64,000 bases of DNA from Neobacillus sp. YX16 (lineage in GTDB: Bacteria; Bacillota; Bacilli; Bacillales; Cytobacillaceae). Below the pieces are notes generated by a model. It saw only the letters and a list, made by a program, of their open reading frames with translations. It did no database searches and was not told the origin of the DNA. Position numbers and translations under genes: made by a program. The stretch covers positions 5,346,001-5,410,000 of the forward strand of contig NZ_CP126115.1 of assembly GCF_030123505.1 (NCBI RefSeq), given 5' to 3'. This document shows, in pieces, positions 17,805 to 26,416 of the stretch (its first letter is position 1; the number at the start of each line of letters is the position of its first letter).

Positions 17805-17916
17805 AAAAGTGCGTACTTCACTAATCTTTCACTATATCCCATAATAACATTTATCGATTGAGCTGCAACCAGCAAATCGAATTCAAATACTTATTCATTT
17901 TTAAGGAGGAGACAAC

Positions 17917-19146
17917 ATGTCTTTCAATCATAAACAAAGTACGTTTGCACTGCTGGCATTAGCCATTAGTGCCTTTGCAATTGGCACCACTGAATTTATC
18001 AGTGTCGGTCTTTTACCGTTAATTGCAAATGACCTAGAAATTCCTGTTACAACTGCCGGATTAACGGTTTCGTTATATGCTTTAGGAATAACCATAGGGG
18101 CTCCGATTTTGACATCACTTACTTCTAGTATGTCACGTAAATCTTTATTATTATGGATCATGGTTATTTTTATAATCGGAAATGGGCTGGCTGCAAGTGC
18201 AACGAGCATCGGTGTACTCTTAGTTGCCCGTGTTATATCAGCTCTTTCACATGGTATTTTCATGTCAATCGGTTCCACCATTGCAGCTGATTTAGTACCA
18301 GAAAATAAGAGAGCCAGCGCCATATCGATTATGTTTACTGGATTAACCGTGGCCACAGTAACGGGTGTTCCGTTTGGTACCTTTATAGGCCAGCAATTTG
18401 GCTGGCGGATGGCATTTATCCTTATCGTTGTGGTCGGAGTCATTGCCATGATTGCTAATATTATCCTAGTACCAGCAGCTTTACGAAAAGGGACAAAAAC
18501 ATCTTTTACTGATCAAATTAAAATAGTAACAAATAGTCGCTTATTACTTGTATTTATCATCACTGCCTTAGGGTATGGAGGAACGTTTGTTGTCTTTACT
18601 TATTTAACGCCTATCCTTCAGGAAATCACTGGTTTTAAGGAAGGTACTGTTGCTGTCATTCTTCTTGGATACGGAATCGCCATTGCAATCGGCAACATGA
18701 TTGGTGGAAAAGCTGCGAATAAAAATCCGATTCAAGCGCTATTTTATATGTTTGTCGCTCAAGCATTGGTCCTTTTTATCTTACTGTTTACAGCACCTTT
18801 TAAAATAGCCGGATTAATTACGATTTTCTTAATGGGGCTCTTTGCTTTTATGAATGTTCCCGGGTTACAAGTGTATGTGGTCATGCTGGCTGAGCGGTAT
18901 GTGCCAGCTGCCGTAGACGTTGCTTCTGCCCTTAATATTGCTGCCTTCAATGCAGGAATTGCAATGGGTTCCTTTTTAGGAGGCTTCATCACGGACTCAA
19001 TTGGACTGATTCATACCACTTGGATTGGAGCTTTAATGGTTCTCGGCGCTGTCTTCCTAACTGGATGGAGTCGAAGGCTTGAACAAAAAGACGCTACCCT
19101 TATCGATAAAAGGTGTTCATTTTCAAATCAAAAATTGGAGGTTTAA
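17917..19146 (+). CDS. ytbD: MFS transporter (YtbD-like, AraJ/DHA1 type)
   Basis: A 409-residue, 12-helix major facilitator of the drug/sugar efflux DHA1 group. N-terminal motif AIGTTEFISVGLLPLIANDL and GVPFGTFIGQQFGWRMAF (motif C region) are typical of YtbD/AraJ proteins. The last 25 residues after WSRRLEQK are unlike family ends and overlap the upstream region of the next gene. GGAGGAG precedes ATG 17917. Likely co-transcribed with the aldo/keto reductase five bases downstream and controlled by the divergent HxlR regulator. Substrate unknown. Confidence 0.88.
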   Translation: MSFNHKQSTFALLALAISAFAIGTTEFISVGLLPLIANDLEIPVTTAGLTVSLYALGITIGAPILTSLTSSMSRKSLLLWIMVIFIIGNGLAASATSIGVLLVARVISALSHGIFMSIGSTIAADLVPENKRASAISIMFTGLTVATVTGVPFGTFIGQQFGWRMAFILIVVVGVIAMIANIILVPAALRKGTKTSFTDQIKIVTNSRLLLVFIITALGYGGTFVVFTYLTPILQEITGFKEGTVAVILLGYGIAIAIGNMIGGKAANKNPIQALFYMFVAQALVLFILLFTAPFKIAGLITIFLMGLFAFMNVPGLQVYVVMLAERYVPAAVDVASALNIAAFNAGIAMGSFLGGFITDSIGLIHTTWIGALMVLGAVFLTGWSRRLEQKDATLIDKRCSFSNQKLEV

Positions 19147-19150
19147 TAAA

Positions 19151-19993
19151 ATGACAAACAACTTACAAGCAACAACTACTTTATATAATGGTGTAAAAAT
19201 GCCTTGGATTGGTCTTGGGGTATTTAAAGTCGAAGAAGGTCCCGAATTAGTGAATGCTGTTAAATTTGCGATTAAACATGGATATCGCAGTATCGATACA
19301 GCAGCCATATATGGAAATGAAGAAGGCGTTGGACAAGCCATTCGTGAAGCGATGACAGAATATGGGATTAAAAGAGAAGAATTATTTATTACCTCAAAGG
19401 TTTGGAATGCTGATTTAGGATACAAATCGACGATTGAAGCATACGAAACTAGCTTAAGAAAACTTGGTCTTGATTATCTTGATCTGTACCTCATTCATTG
19501 GCCAGTAGAGGATAAATATGTAGAAGCTTGGAGGGCATTAGAAACGATCTATAAAGAAGGAAAAGTCAAAGCGATTGGTGTTAGCAACTTCCAAGTCCAC
19601 CATCTTGAACAAATAATGAAGGACGCTGAAATAAGACCGATGGTTAACCAAGTTGAATACCATCCAAGGTTAACTCAGCAAGAAGTCAAAATCTTTTGCG
19701 ATAACAATGGCATTCAATTTGAAGCTTGGTCCCCTTTAATGCAGGGGCAATTATTTGATAACCCTTTACTAAAGGAAATCGCCAATAAATATAACAAAAC
19801 CGTAGCGATGGTCATTTTACGCTGGGATATACAAAATGGCGTTGTAACGATACCAAAATCAACGAAAGAACTCAGAATCATAGAAAACTCAACCATATTT
19901 GATTTTGAACTAACCAAAGAAGACATGGAGCAAATTAACAACTTAAATCAAAATCATCGTGTCGGTCCAAATCCAGATAACATTGATTTCTAG
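19151..19993 (+). CDS. ytbE: aldo/keto reductase (YtbE-like)
   Basis: NADPH-dependent aldo/keto reductase of about 280 residues. The catalytic tetrad is visible: Asp in YRSIDTAAIYGNE (with Tyr), Lys in ITSKVWN and His in YLIHWPVED. NADPH contacts PKSTKELRIIENS lie near the C terminus. Start ATG 19151 (MTNNLQATTTLYNGVKMP) follows GGAGG; a longer frame from 19079 overlaps the MFS gene and is not needed. YtbE of B. subtilis reduces many aldehydes. Together with YtbD and YtcD it suggests a carbonyl-stress detoxification and export unit. Confidence 0.9.
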   Translation: MTNNLQATTTLYNGVKMPWIGLGVFKVEEGPELVNAVKFAIKHGYRSIDTAAIYGNEEGVGQAIREAMTEYGIKREELFITSKVWNADLGYKSTIEAYETSLRKLGLDYLDLYLIHWPVEDKYVEAWRALETIYKEGKVKAIGVSNFQVHHLEQIMKDAEIRPMVNQVEYHPRLTQQEVKIFCDNNGIQFEAWSPLMQGQLFDNPLLKEIANKYNKTVAMVILRWDIQNGVVTIPKSTKELRIIENSTIFDFELTKEDMEQINNLNQNHRVGPNPDNIDF

Positions 19994-20003
19994 AAAAAAT
20001 AGC

Positions 20004-20037
20004 AGGCGCTCCAATAAAAGGAGCGCCTCATTTTTTT
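20004..20037. terminator. intrinsic terminator, shared by convergent genes
   Basis: Stem AGGCGCTCC / GGAGCGCCT followed by CATTTTTTT; the A-rich loop also allows use on the minus strand. Confidence 0.88.
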
Positions 20038-20371
20038 ATATTTTTTTCACATATTCAGATTTCAAGCTCATTGCGCCAAAACCATCGATTTTACAGTCGA
20101 TATTATGGTCTCCATCCACTAAACGAATGTTTTTTACTTTTGTTCCTTGCTTTAGCGTTGAGGAACTTCCTTTTACTTTAAGGTCTTTAAGAACGGTTAC
20201 CGAATCACCGTCACTTAAAACATTTCCATTTGCATCTTTAATAACTCTTTCTTCTTCCACAGCTGCAGCATCTAAACTCCACTCATGCCCACACTCAGGG
20301 CAGATCAATAGGCTTCCATCTTCATATGTATATTCTGAATGACATTTTGGGCAATTTGGCAAACTGGACAT
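20036..20371 (-). CDS. PhnA/YjdM-like zinc-ribbon protein
   Basis: A 111-residue protein of the PhnA/YjdM family. The N terminus is a zinc ribbon ([13 protein letters not shown] and CPECGHEW), followed by [23 protein letters not shown], the hallmark PhnA domain. Despite the old name, the family is not shown to act in phosphonate breakdown and its role is unclear. Single gene, convergent with the aldo/keto reductase. Confidence 0.9.
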   Translation of the reverse strand: MSSLPNCPKCHSEYTYEDGSLLICPECGHEWSLDAAAVEEERVIKDANGNVLSDGDSVTVLKDLKVKGSSSTLKQGTKVKNIRLVDGDHNIDCKIDGFGAMSLKSEYVKKI

Positions 20372-20544
20372 AATTGGTTGCTCCCTTCTCCGATAAATAT
20401 TAATCCAAGTATATTGGATTTTTCATAAAGATTCCACTTTATTAGAATCCTTTCAAAAATGGATATATACCTTAGTGTTCATGCCTTCTCCGAAATACGA
20501 CGCGTACATATGATGGAGTATTTCGTGACAAGGAGGTGATTTAT

Positions 20545-20963
20545 TTGGGCCTACAACTATGTGATTGCGGTGCAACAGCTATTGGCAGCGGCACAACAAC
20601 GATTCAAGCGGGACCTTTCCTCTCCCGATTACCCTAAACTTTGATGTTAACATTCGTATTTGTCGAAACTGTATGTTAGCAGACAGTTCTGTCATCGCTT
20701 CCTTCTCTGCAATCATTCCTTTTATAGGAACAGTAACAGCAAGCTTTTCAGGGGTGCCTACCGGATTTCCAATTTGCACGGTAGAAAATGGAGTACAAAT
20801 TCTAGAAGTTGAAGTAGCGGGTGACCTAATCCTTAATGGCGAGGAGCCAGACAATGTAACCTTTACGTTGACACTAAGTTCTAATAATCAGGTTTGTATT
20901 GATTTATCTATTGGGCAAATTACTTTACCATGCTTAACAATACCAGTCGTCTTTACTTGTTAA
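20545..20963 (+). pseudogene. cysteine-containing hypothetical protein, frameshifted
   Basis: A perfect AAGGAGGTGA site leads to TTG 20545 and the frame MGLQLCDCGATAIGSGTTTI, which stops at 20637. The rest of a matching protein (LPITLNFDVNIRICRNCMLA... to PCLTIPVVFTC) lies in another frame ending at 20963. Joining them near 20615-20632 gives about 139 residues, so one base seems to be missing. The protein is Ser/Thr- and Val/Ile-rich with paired cysteines and beta-rich character, like spore surface or appendage proteins, but I do not recognise a family. Indel may be real or a sequencing error. Confidence 0.65.
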
Positions 20964-21261
20964 TAACATCACGACCAAAATAGCTATCTTCTAAAAAGGG
21001 AAGTTACATTACTTTTTTTGAGTAATTGGCTTCTTTTTTTATTTTCAAAAATTAGGGGTAATGATTAATATACAGTTCACGACTATAGTCCTATTTTTCT
21101 ATTAATAGCAGGTTAAGAAAAGCTTTTATTAAACATTAAACTTGAATCGTAACAATTTAGGTATATAAGACTACTTTGATTACCCCAATTTACACTATGC
21201 CTCCCTCCCCTTACGATAGACATAGGAAATATTCCTATTAAAAAAAGAATTGGAAGTATTG

Positions 21262-21296
21262 AAAGTGGAAGAATTTCTCTTCCGCTTTCCTTTTTT
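21262..21296 (+). terminator. terminator-like hairpin just upstream of regulator promoter
   Basis: Stem AAAGTGGAAGA / TCTTCCGCTTT (one G-T pair) followed by CCTTTTTT. It would insulate the regulator from upstream transcription. Confidence 0.7.
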
Positions 21297-21320
21297 ACAT
21301 GGAGTAAAATCTAGTATAAT
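21294..21320 (+). promoter_or_regulatory. probable sigma-A promoter of regulator A
   Basis: TTTACA (21294-21299) and consensus TATAAT (21315-21320) separated by 15 bases, ahead of GAGGTG and the ATG at 21353. Confidence 0.55.
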
Positions 21321-21352
21321 AGTAGAAAAATAGAGCAGCGTAGAGGTGTAAG

Positions 21353-22600
21353 ATGATCGAGGGGAAAATGATTAAGTTTTATCGAGAAAAAGCTGGGTTA
21401 ACGCAAGGACAGCTTGTGAAGGGAATCTGTTCTGTTACGCACTTGAGTAAAATTGAACGCGGTATCACAGAGTACTCAGAAGAAATCACAAAATTACTAG
21501 CCAATAAGTTAAACATCGACCCTCAAGTTGAAATTGCCCGTTACCACAATCTTTCGAAGAAGCTCGAACAATGGCATGATGCAATCGTTATGCAAAATTT
21601 CCGAGAATCTAAGGCTCTTAAGAACGAACTTGAACAAGACGAACTGATTCAGCTGCAGGAATTTAATGTTTATTATCTGTTACTTTCCGCAAGATATCAC
21701 TTATCTAATAACCAATTAGCAGATGCAAAACAGATTATTGATTTTTTACAAAAAAGTGAAGCCGCGTATTCTCCACATGACAGCAATATGTTAAAGCACG
21801 TAAGGGGAATCTATTATTTTCTATCCGGTCAATTTCAGGAATGTGTGAATGTGTTAACTTTAATTGATCAACTGCAATATAATCGTTTGGAATATTATTA
21901 CCATTTGGCCATTGCCTACCACTCGATCAATTCACCAGTAAGGGCCTATTATTATGCAGACAAAGCACTCCGCTATTTCCGTAAAACATTGAACATGCTT
22001 CGAATTATTGATACGGAGATGGTAATGCTCATACAGCTGAATTCCAACGAGCCGCATGATTTTAATGAAACATTTGAAACCTATGAAAAACTGTTGAAAA
22101 TGTGCGATACCTGTAATGCGGTAGAGAGGAAAGCAAAGCTCTACCATAACCTGGCATTTGAATACTCACGGCGAAAACAATACCAAAAAGCAGTAGAGTT
22201 TTATACGGAAGCGCTGAAACTTATTGATGAACATTCTCCACAATATTTAACCACCTTAGACCGGTATATTTTTAGCTGCCACGCAGGAGAACTAGTATCA
22301 AAAGAAATATTAAAGGAACAAGCGCAAAAAGGTTTGAAATTAGCCAAAGCAGCTAAGTCTAATGACTGGATTAATTTCCAACTTCATCTCTATTTACTAA
22401 ATGATGAAGAAGAAAACTATTATCAGTGTATCGAGACTACCGCCCTTCCCTATTTTAAAAAGATGGGCTATAGAATCTTAATTGATTACTTTGAGAAAAA
22501 ACTTTTTCAATACCTTTATGAAAAGGGCGAGGTAGAAAAAGCACTAGAATTGGCAAATTCCCTTATTCGAGGCAAACATAACCACTATGAACAGAATTAA
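21353..22600 (+). CDS. HTH-TPR transcriptional regulator A (RNPP/NprR-like)
   Basis: A 415-residue regulator. Residues 1-65 form an XRE helix-turn-helix (FYREKAGLTQGQLVKGICSVTHLSKIERG) and the remainder is a chain of TPR-like helices (YYHLAIAYHSINSPVRAYYYADKALRY, KLYHNLAFEYSRRKQYQKAVEFYTEALKL). This layout matches RNPP quorum sensors such as NprR and PlcR, whose TPR part binds a re-imported peptide. It shares the block GICSVTHxSKIE with two other regulators in this window. It points towards the calY-sipW operon and is separated from it by a terminator. No peptide gene is evident next to it. Confidence 0.8.
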   Translation: MIEGKMIKFYREKAGLTQGQLVKGICSVTHLSKIERGITEYSEEITKLLANKLNIDPQVEIARYHNLSKKLEQWHDAIVMQNFRESKALKNELEQDELIQLQEFNVYYLLLSARYHLSNNQLADAKQIIDFLQKSEAAYSPHDSNMLKHVRGIYYFLSGQFQECVNVLTLIDQLQYNRLEYYYHLAIAYHSINSPVRAYYYADKALRYFRKTLNMLRIIDTEMVMLIQLNSNEPHDFNETFETYEKLLKMCDTCNAVERKAKLYHNLAFEYSRRKQYQKAVEFYTEALKLIDEHSPQYLTTLDRYIFSCHAGELVSKEILKEQAQKGLKLAKAAKSNDWINFQLHLYLLNDEEENYYQCIETTALPYFKKMGYRILIDYFEKKLFQYLYEKGEVEKALELANSLIRGKHNHYEQN

Positions 22601-22606
22601 TCAACA

Positions 22607-22639
22607 AAGGACTGGCGATAAAATCGTCAGTCCTTCTTG
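22607..22639. terminator. terminator between regulator A and calY
   Basis: Stem AAGGACTGGCGAT / ATCGTCAGTCCTT with loop AAA, between convergent genes. Confidence 0.85.
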
Positions 22640-22646
22640 TTTCTAT

Positions 22647-23255
22647 TTAATTGTTATTTTCATCAGTATCATCGTAATAAGTGCCAGCGGTCTGTTCTGC
22701 ATTAAAGGTCCAATCAACCTTCAGTTTATCACCTTGGAATTGATTTTGATCTTGTCCATTGTCTACAAATTCAAATAACACGAAGATTTTTTCCTTTTCA
22801 CCTGTAGGGATTCCGTCAGGTCTTGTACCTGTAAGAATGTCAATCTGTGTTAAGTCTGGATTCTGAGATTGGAGGTCAAACAGCGTTGTTTCAACGATTG
22901 GATTACTTGCACTGCTTGTATTGTACATAATCGTTACTTTGATATGCTTGGCTAAATCATCACTGTTATCAGATTTCGCATCTTCAACACTGTAATTGGT
23001 TGATAATAATACCTTGCCAATATCCAACGTACCGTTATTCTCTAGCGTAAATTCACGATAGATTTCATCACCAGGCTTGATATTGTCAATATTTACAACG
23101 GTACTTGGATTTAACGCTAAGTCTAGTACCCCTGCTGCAAATGTGTTCTGTGTTTCAACAGAATCGCTAAAATAGGCAAATGTACCTCCACCCATTAATG
23201 ATAACCCTAAAGCAGCACTCATAACCCCTTGACTTACCTTCTTTGTAAAACTCAT
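22647..23255 (-). CDS. calY: camelysin/TasA family matrix protein (CalY-like)
   Basis: CalY/TasA proteins are exported, form biofilm fibres and were first described as the camelysin metalloprotease (M73). The 202-residue product has a SipW-type signal (VSQGVMSAALGLSLMGGGTFAYFSD), then VETQNTFAAGVLDLALNPS and IKPGDEIYREFTLENNG, both family hallmarks. The C-terminal tail is acidic (DDTDENNN). Start ATG 23255 follows GAGGAGG; TTG 23261 is less well placed. Last gene of a tapA-like-sipW-calY operon. Confidence 0.9.
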   Translation of the reverse strand: MSFTKKVSQGVMSAALGLSLMGGGTFAYFSDSVETQNTFAAGVLDLALNPSTVVNIDNIKPGDEIYREFTLENNGTLDIGKVLLSTNYSVEDAKSDNSDDLAKHIKVTIMYNTSSASNPIVETTLFDLQSQNPDLTQIDILTGTRPDGIPTGEKEKIFVLFEFVDNGQDQNQFQGDKLKVDWTFNAEQTAGTYYDDTDENNN

Positions 23256-23327
23256 CCTCAATTCCTCCTCATGAAAATAGTAAAATATATTAAACTCTTA
23301 TGTACTTTTTGTAGATACATAGGAGAG

Positions 23328-23876
23328 CTAACCAACTTTGCCTGCTTCCAGCTCTTTTTTTGCCCCATTAATCGAACGAATCGCAGAAATTAGTAAAAGT
23401 AACCCAGGGACAAACAACAATAGTGCTGACCCTAGTTTTGAACTTGAATAGTTAAGCGCATATCCAACGTAAGGAATCGTGAAGCCCTTATACATCCCCA
23501 CTACATTTTGCTGAGTTACAGTCCACCTATCAGCACCATCATTGTTATCCCCTTTTGTTTTATAGACAGTTTGTCCATTTTGTGTTTTCACATCTGTGAT
23601 TCTATGAGTAATCAAGTTTCCATCCATTCGAAACGTGATCACATCCCCTTTTTTATAGGAGGAATGTTTATCTTTTATTTCAATTGCAATGATGGATCCG
23701 GTTTGAAAGATTGGCTCCATCGAGCCTGATAATACTGCTTTCAATTGATAACCTGCTATCGTTGGTGTTCCTCCTGATATCCTAGAAGAAAGGACGACAA
23801 ACGCTACCAAACATACAATTACGATGAACATACCACTTCCAATCCTACTCACTGCCTTCAAGAGTTTCTTTGCCAT
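23328..23876 (-). CDS. sipW: signal peptidase I SipW
   Basis: ER-type signal peptidase dedicated to TasA/CalY-class proteins. The catalytic serine is in LSGSMEP and the general base region is ITHRI with histidine instead of the usual bacterial lysine, as in SipW. Further motifs KKGDVITFR and KGDNNDGADRW are intact. Membrane segments flank the domain (FIVIVCLVAFVVL and SALLLFVPGLLLLISA). ATG 23876 lies downstream of CAGGTGA. It overlaps the preceding gene by 32 bases, so the two are translationally coupled. Confidence 0.92.
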   Translation of the reverse strand: MAKKLLKAVSRIGSGMFIVIVCLVAFVVLSSRISGGTPTIAGYQLKAVLSGSMEPIFQTGSIIAIEIKDKHSSYKKGDVITFRMDGNLITHRITDVKTQNGQTVYKTKGDNNDGADRWTVTQQNVVGMYKGFTIPYVGYALNYSSSKLGSALLLFVPGLLLLISAIRSINGAKKELEAGKVG

Positions 23877-24408
23877 TTTCAATCACCTGCCTATTTTTTA
23901 TTTCTACCTCTTCTATCTTTAATAGAAAAATAGAACGGAGCGCTTCTATTTTTGAAAAATCAATGGAGGCTTGTACTTCATTCCTCAGACCTTCTACTGT
24001 GTGAAACCCCTTATGGACATATTCAAATGAATCTTTATCTTGAATCTTGTTTTTGTAGGCTGACATTTCCTCATAAACACGATGCAGGTTGTCCAATTGA
24101 ATGTATAGTTCCTGTCCACTAGCACTAATTTGGGAGAGTTGAACCTGCAATTCTTCTAATGTTTCACCTGGTGTCACTAAAAGGGTACTTTGATAGGTTT
24201 CTTTCATACTCATGACAATCTCCTCCGCAGAATCCTCTAATTGTTTGATCGTCGATGGAAAAACAATCGCAGCTGAAATCTCTATTGGCTCAAGCATCCC
24301 TTTACTTGAAAATTTGGCCTCTGTTTCTCCTATTAGCAGATTCCCTAAATAAAAGAAAAGGCAGCATAAACATGGAATGATAATGGTCCGATGAAACGTT
24401 CTTCTCAT
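23845..24408 (-). CDS. TapA-position protein of the calY operon (DUF4047-like)
   Basis: A 187-residue protein with one N-terminal membrane or signal segment (TIIIPCLCCLFFYLGNLLIG), then ETEAKFSS, a short motif like that following signal peptides of TasA-class proteins, and a long helical, probably coiled-coil region (residues 45-180). It takes the place of tapA ahead of sipW. I associate it from memory with DUF4047 proteins found in sipW-calY loci. It may anchor or nucleate CalY fibres (inference). Start ATG 24408 follows GGGGAGA. The thermolysin gene is divergent 234 bases away. Confidence 0.65.
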   Translation of the reverse strand: MRRTFHRTIIIPCLCCLFFYLGNLLIGETEAKFSSKGMLEPIEISAAIVFPSTIKQLEDSAEEIVMSMKETYQSTLLVTPGETLEELQVQLSQISASGQELYIQLDNLHRVYEEMSAYKNKIQDKDSFEYVHKGFHTVEGLRNEVQASIDFSKIEALRSIFLLKIEEVEIKNRQVIENGKETLEGSE

Positions 24409-24642
24409 TTTTTCGATTCTCCCCGCAAACAACTGTATTTGCCCCTATTATCACAGAGTTTTCAGATTATTGTTATCGGGTTAATTCCATGGAGAATCCT
24501 TAAGAAATTTTGTCGAATAGACCATGCAGAAGGAAGAAAAACAGAAAAAACGGCAAAAAAATAACCCAATTGATTCTAGTTCGAATATTCATAATAATTT
24601 GAAGTGTACCAACACTACACGTCTAAGAAAGGGTGGATTTTA

Positions 24643-26343
24643 TTGAAAAAGAAAATCAGGAAAAATATGAGGAAAAAAGCTGCTGCTCTTTTGGCGCTAT
24701 CGATTGCATTTGGAGGCATGCTTCCAACTAGTTCGCTTGCTGCTGAAACGACCACTCCGGCTCCCATACTATTTAAAGCTGAAGGATTAAGTAAGCAAGA
24801 TGTGGTGAAAGCATTCCTTCAATCAAAGGTACAAGCCACTATGACGAAATTAGTAGATCCAGGGGAACAATTCAAAATTGTCAACGAGCAAAATGATAGC
24901 ACAACAGGTACATACCATGTACGTACTATCGAGCAATACAAAGGAATTCCGATATACGGATCTGGGCAAACTGTTGCCATTGATGCAAACAACAGCGTAT
25001 ATGCATCTATAGGTAAAGTTACACAAAATCTAGCGCGTACCCTTATTCCAACGGAAGCCTCTCTTTCCCAAGATGATGCCATTTCTATTGCCAAGCAAGG
25101 GGTTGAATCCCAAATCGGGGAAGTGAAAAACTATGATGGCATCGACTCTAAATTAATGATTTATCCATATAAAGGAAAGTATCATTTAACGTACCTAGTA
25201 AAAGCATCTACTTCTAATCCTGCACCTGGATATTTCCATTACTTTATCGATGCAAACAGCGGGGAAGTCGTGAATAGCTTTAATAAAATCCATGAGGTAG
25301 ATACGTCTTCACTATCTCCAGTGATAGGAAGAGGCTTAGACTTACATGGCACAATGCAGTCCTTTCCAGTAGGTAAAGATTTAACATCGGGGACAAGTTA
25401 TCTATATGGCGCTTCTGCTGCAGCCGGTAAAACAGTGCCGATGGCCACTTTCACTGCTAAACGCATGGAAGAATTCGTCTATTTGCTGGGTGCCGCTTTC
25501 GGATTCACTGGATATGAAATATCGACAACTAATTCCACCAACTTTTTCCATGATCCTGCGGCTATTTCAGCGCATTATAACTCAGATAAAGTAAACAAAT
25601 ACTATCAAGTTATACACAAGAGAAACAGCTTAGATAATCAGGGAATGCCCATAATAAGCACGGTCCATATTGGAGTAAAATGGAATAATGCTGCCTGGAA
25701 CGGAAAACAAATGATGTACGGAGACGGGGATGGTATTAGATATAACTCCCTTGCAGGCGGGCTGGATGTTGCCGGTCACGAAATGACTCATGGTGTCATT
25801 GAACACTCTGCAGACTTAGTTTATCAGGGTGAATCTGGTGCCATTAATGAATCACTGGCGGACGTCTTAGGAAACTTTGCGGAAATGTATGCAACTTCAG
25901 AAGTAGAATGGGAACTTGGTGAAGATATTACAACTCCAAATATTCCTGGTGACGGCGGACTTCGTTCCATGAGTAATCCTGCATCTAAGAAGACCTCCAT
26001 TACAGAGTCCGGATACTATCCAGATCATTATGACGATCGCTACCTTGGAACAGAAGACAAAGGCGGCGTTCACATTAACAGTGGAATCAATAACAAAGCG
26101 GCTTACTTAATTTCTCAAGGCGGTACCAATAATGATATTACCGTCAAAGGAATTGGGAAGTCGAAAACAGAAAAAATCTATTACCGTGCTCTAACTCTTT
26201 ACTTAACATCTTCTTCTGGTTTCCATGACATGCGAGAAGCTGCTATTCATGCGGCACGCGACTTGCATCCAGATAAAAATGGTGCACCATCTCCGGAAAC
26301 CCAAGCGGTTATGGATGCCTATTCTTCTGTAGGCGTGAACTAA
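24643..26343 (+). CDS. thermolysin-family neutral metalloprotease (M4)
   Basis: Secreted zinc endopeptidase precursor of 566 residues. Signal peptide ends near TSSLAAE, followed by a FTP/PepSY propeptide (to about residue 235). The zinc site is HEMTH (379-383) with Glu403 in GAINESLAD, exactly 24 residues apart as in thermolysin; the catalytic His region is GGVHINSGINNKAAYL. Start TTG 24643 (MKKKIRKNMRKKAA) follows AAAGGGTGG; an upstream in-frame ATG at 24604 lacks a ribosome site. It lies between two NprR-like regulators; NprR activates the orthologous nprA/npr gene in B. cereus, so similar control is likely. Confidence 0.95.
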   Translation: MKKKIRKNMRKKAAALLALSIAFGGMLPTSSLAAETTTPAPILFKAEGLSKQDVVKAFLQSKVQATMTKLVDPGEQFKIVNEQNDSTTGTYHVRTIEQYKGIPIYGSGQTVAIDANNSVYASIGKVTQNLARTLIPTEASLSQDDAISIAKQGVESQIGEVKNYDGIDSKLMIYPYKGKYHLTYLVKASTSNPAPGYFHYFIDANSGEVVNSFNKIHEVDTSSLSPVIGRGLDLHGTMQSFPVGKDLTSGTSYLYGASAAAGKTVPMATFTAKRMEEFVYLLGAAFGFTGYEISTTNSTNFFHDPAAISAHYNSDKVNKYYQVIHKRNSLDNQGMPIISTVHIGVKWNNAAWNGKQMMYGDGDGIRYNSLAGGLDVAGHEMTHGVIEHSADLVYQGESGAINESLADVLGNFAEMYATSEVEWELGEDITTPNIPGDGGLRSMSNPASKKTSITESGYYPDHYDDRYLGTEDKGGVHINSGINNKAAYLISQGGTNNDITVKGIGKSKTEKIYYRALTLYLTSSSGFHDMREAAIHAARDLHPDKNGAPSPETQAVMDAYSSVGVN

Positions 26344-26360
26344 ACTAGTCCTAAAATATC

Positions 26361-26407
26361 AAAAGCCATGAACGAAGGGACTAATCCTCGTTCATGGCTT
26401 TTCTTTT
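26361..26407. terminator. bidirectional terminator between protease and regulator B
   Basis: Perfect 15-bp stem AAAAGCCATGAACGA / TCGTTCATGGCTTTT followed by CTTTTT, between convergent genes. Confidence 0.92.
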
Positions 26408-26416
26408 TAGATATGA

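Larger units (their letters stand above)
20964..21352. other. AT-rich intergenic region
   Basis: It holds an imperfect hairpin near 21000-21040 followed by T residues (likely terminator of the preceding gene), the stronger terminator-like stem at 21262-21296 and the promoter at 21294-21320. I see no gene in it. Confidence 0.5.

Noticed and set aside
20605..20640. Programmed -1 frameshift in the cysteine-containing gene
   Set aside because: No X-XXY-YYZ slippery site or clear downstream pseudoknot; simple indel is more likely.
22587..22778. Small hydrophobic peptide gene after regulator A (NprX-like candidate)
   Set aside because: It crosses a strong terminator and reads antisense through the end of calY; no ribosome site.
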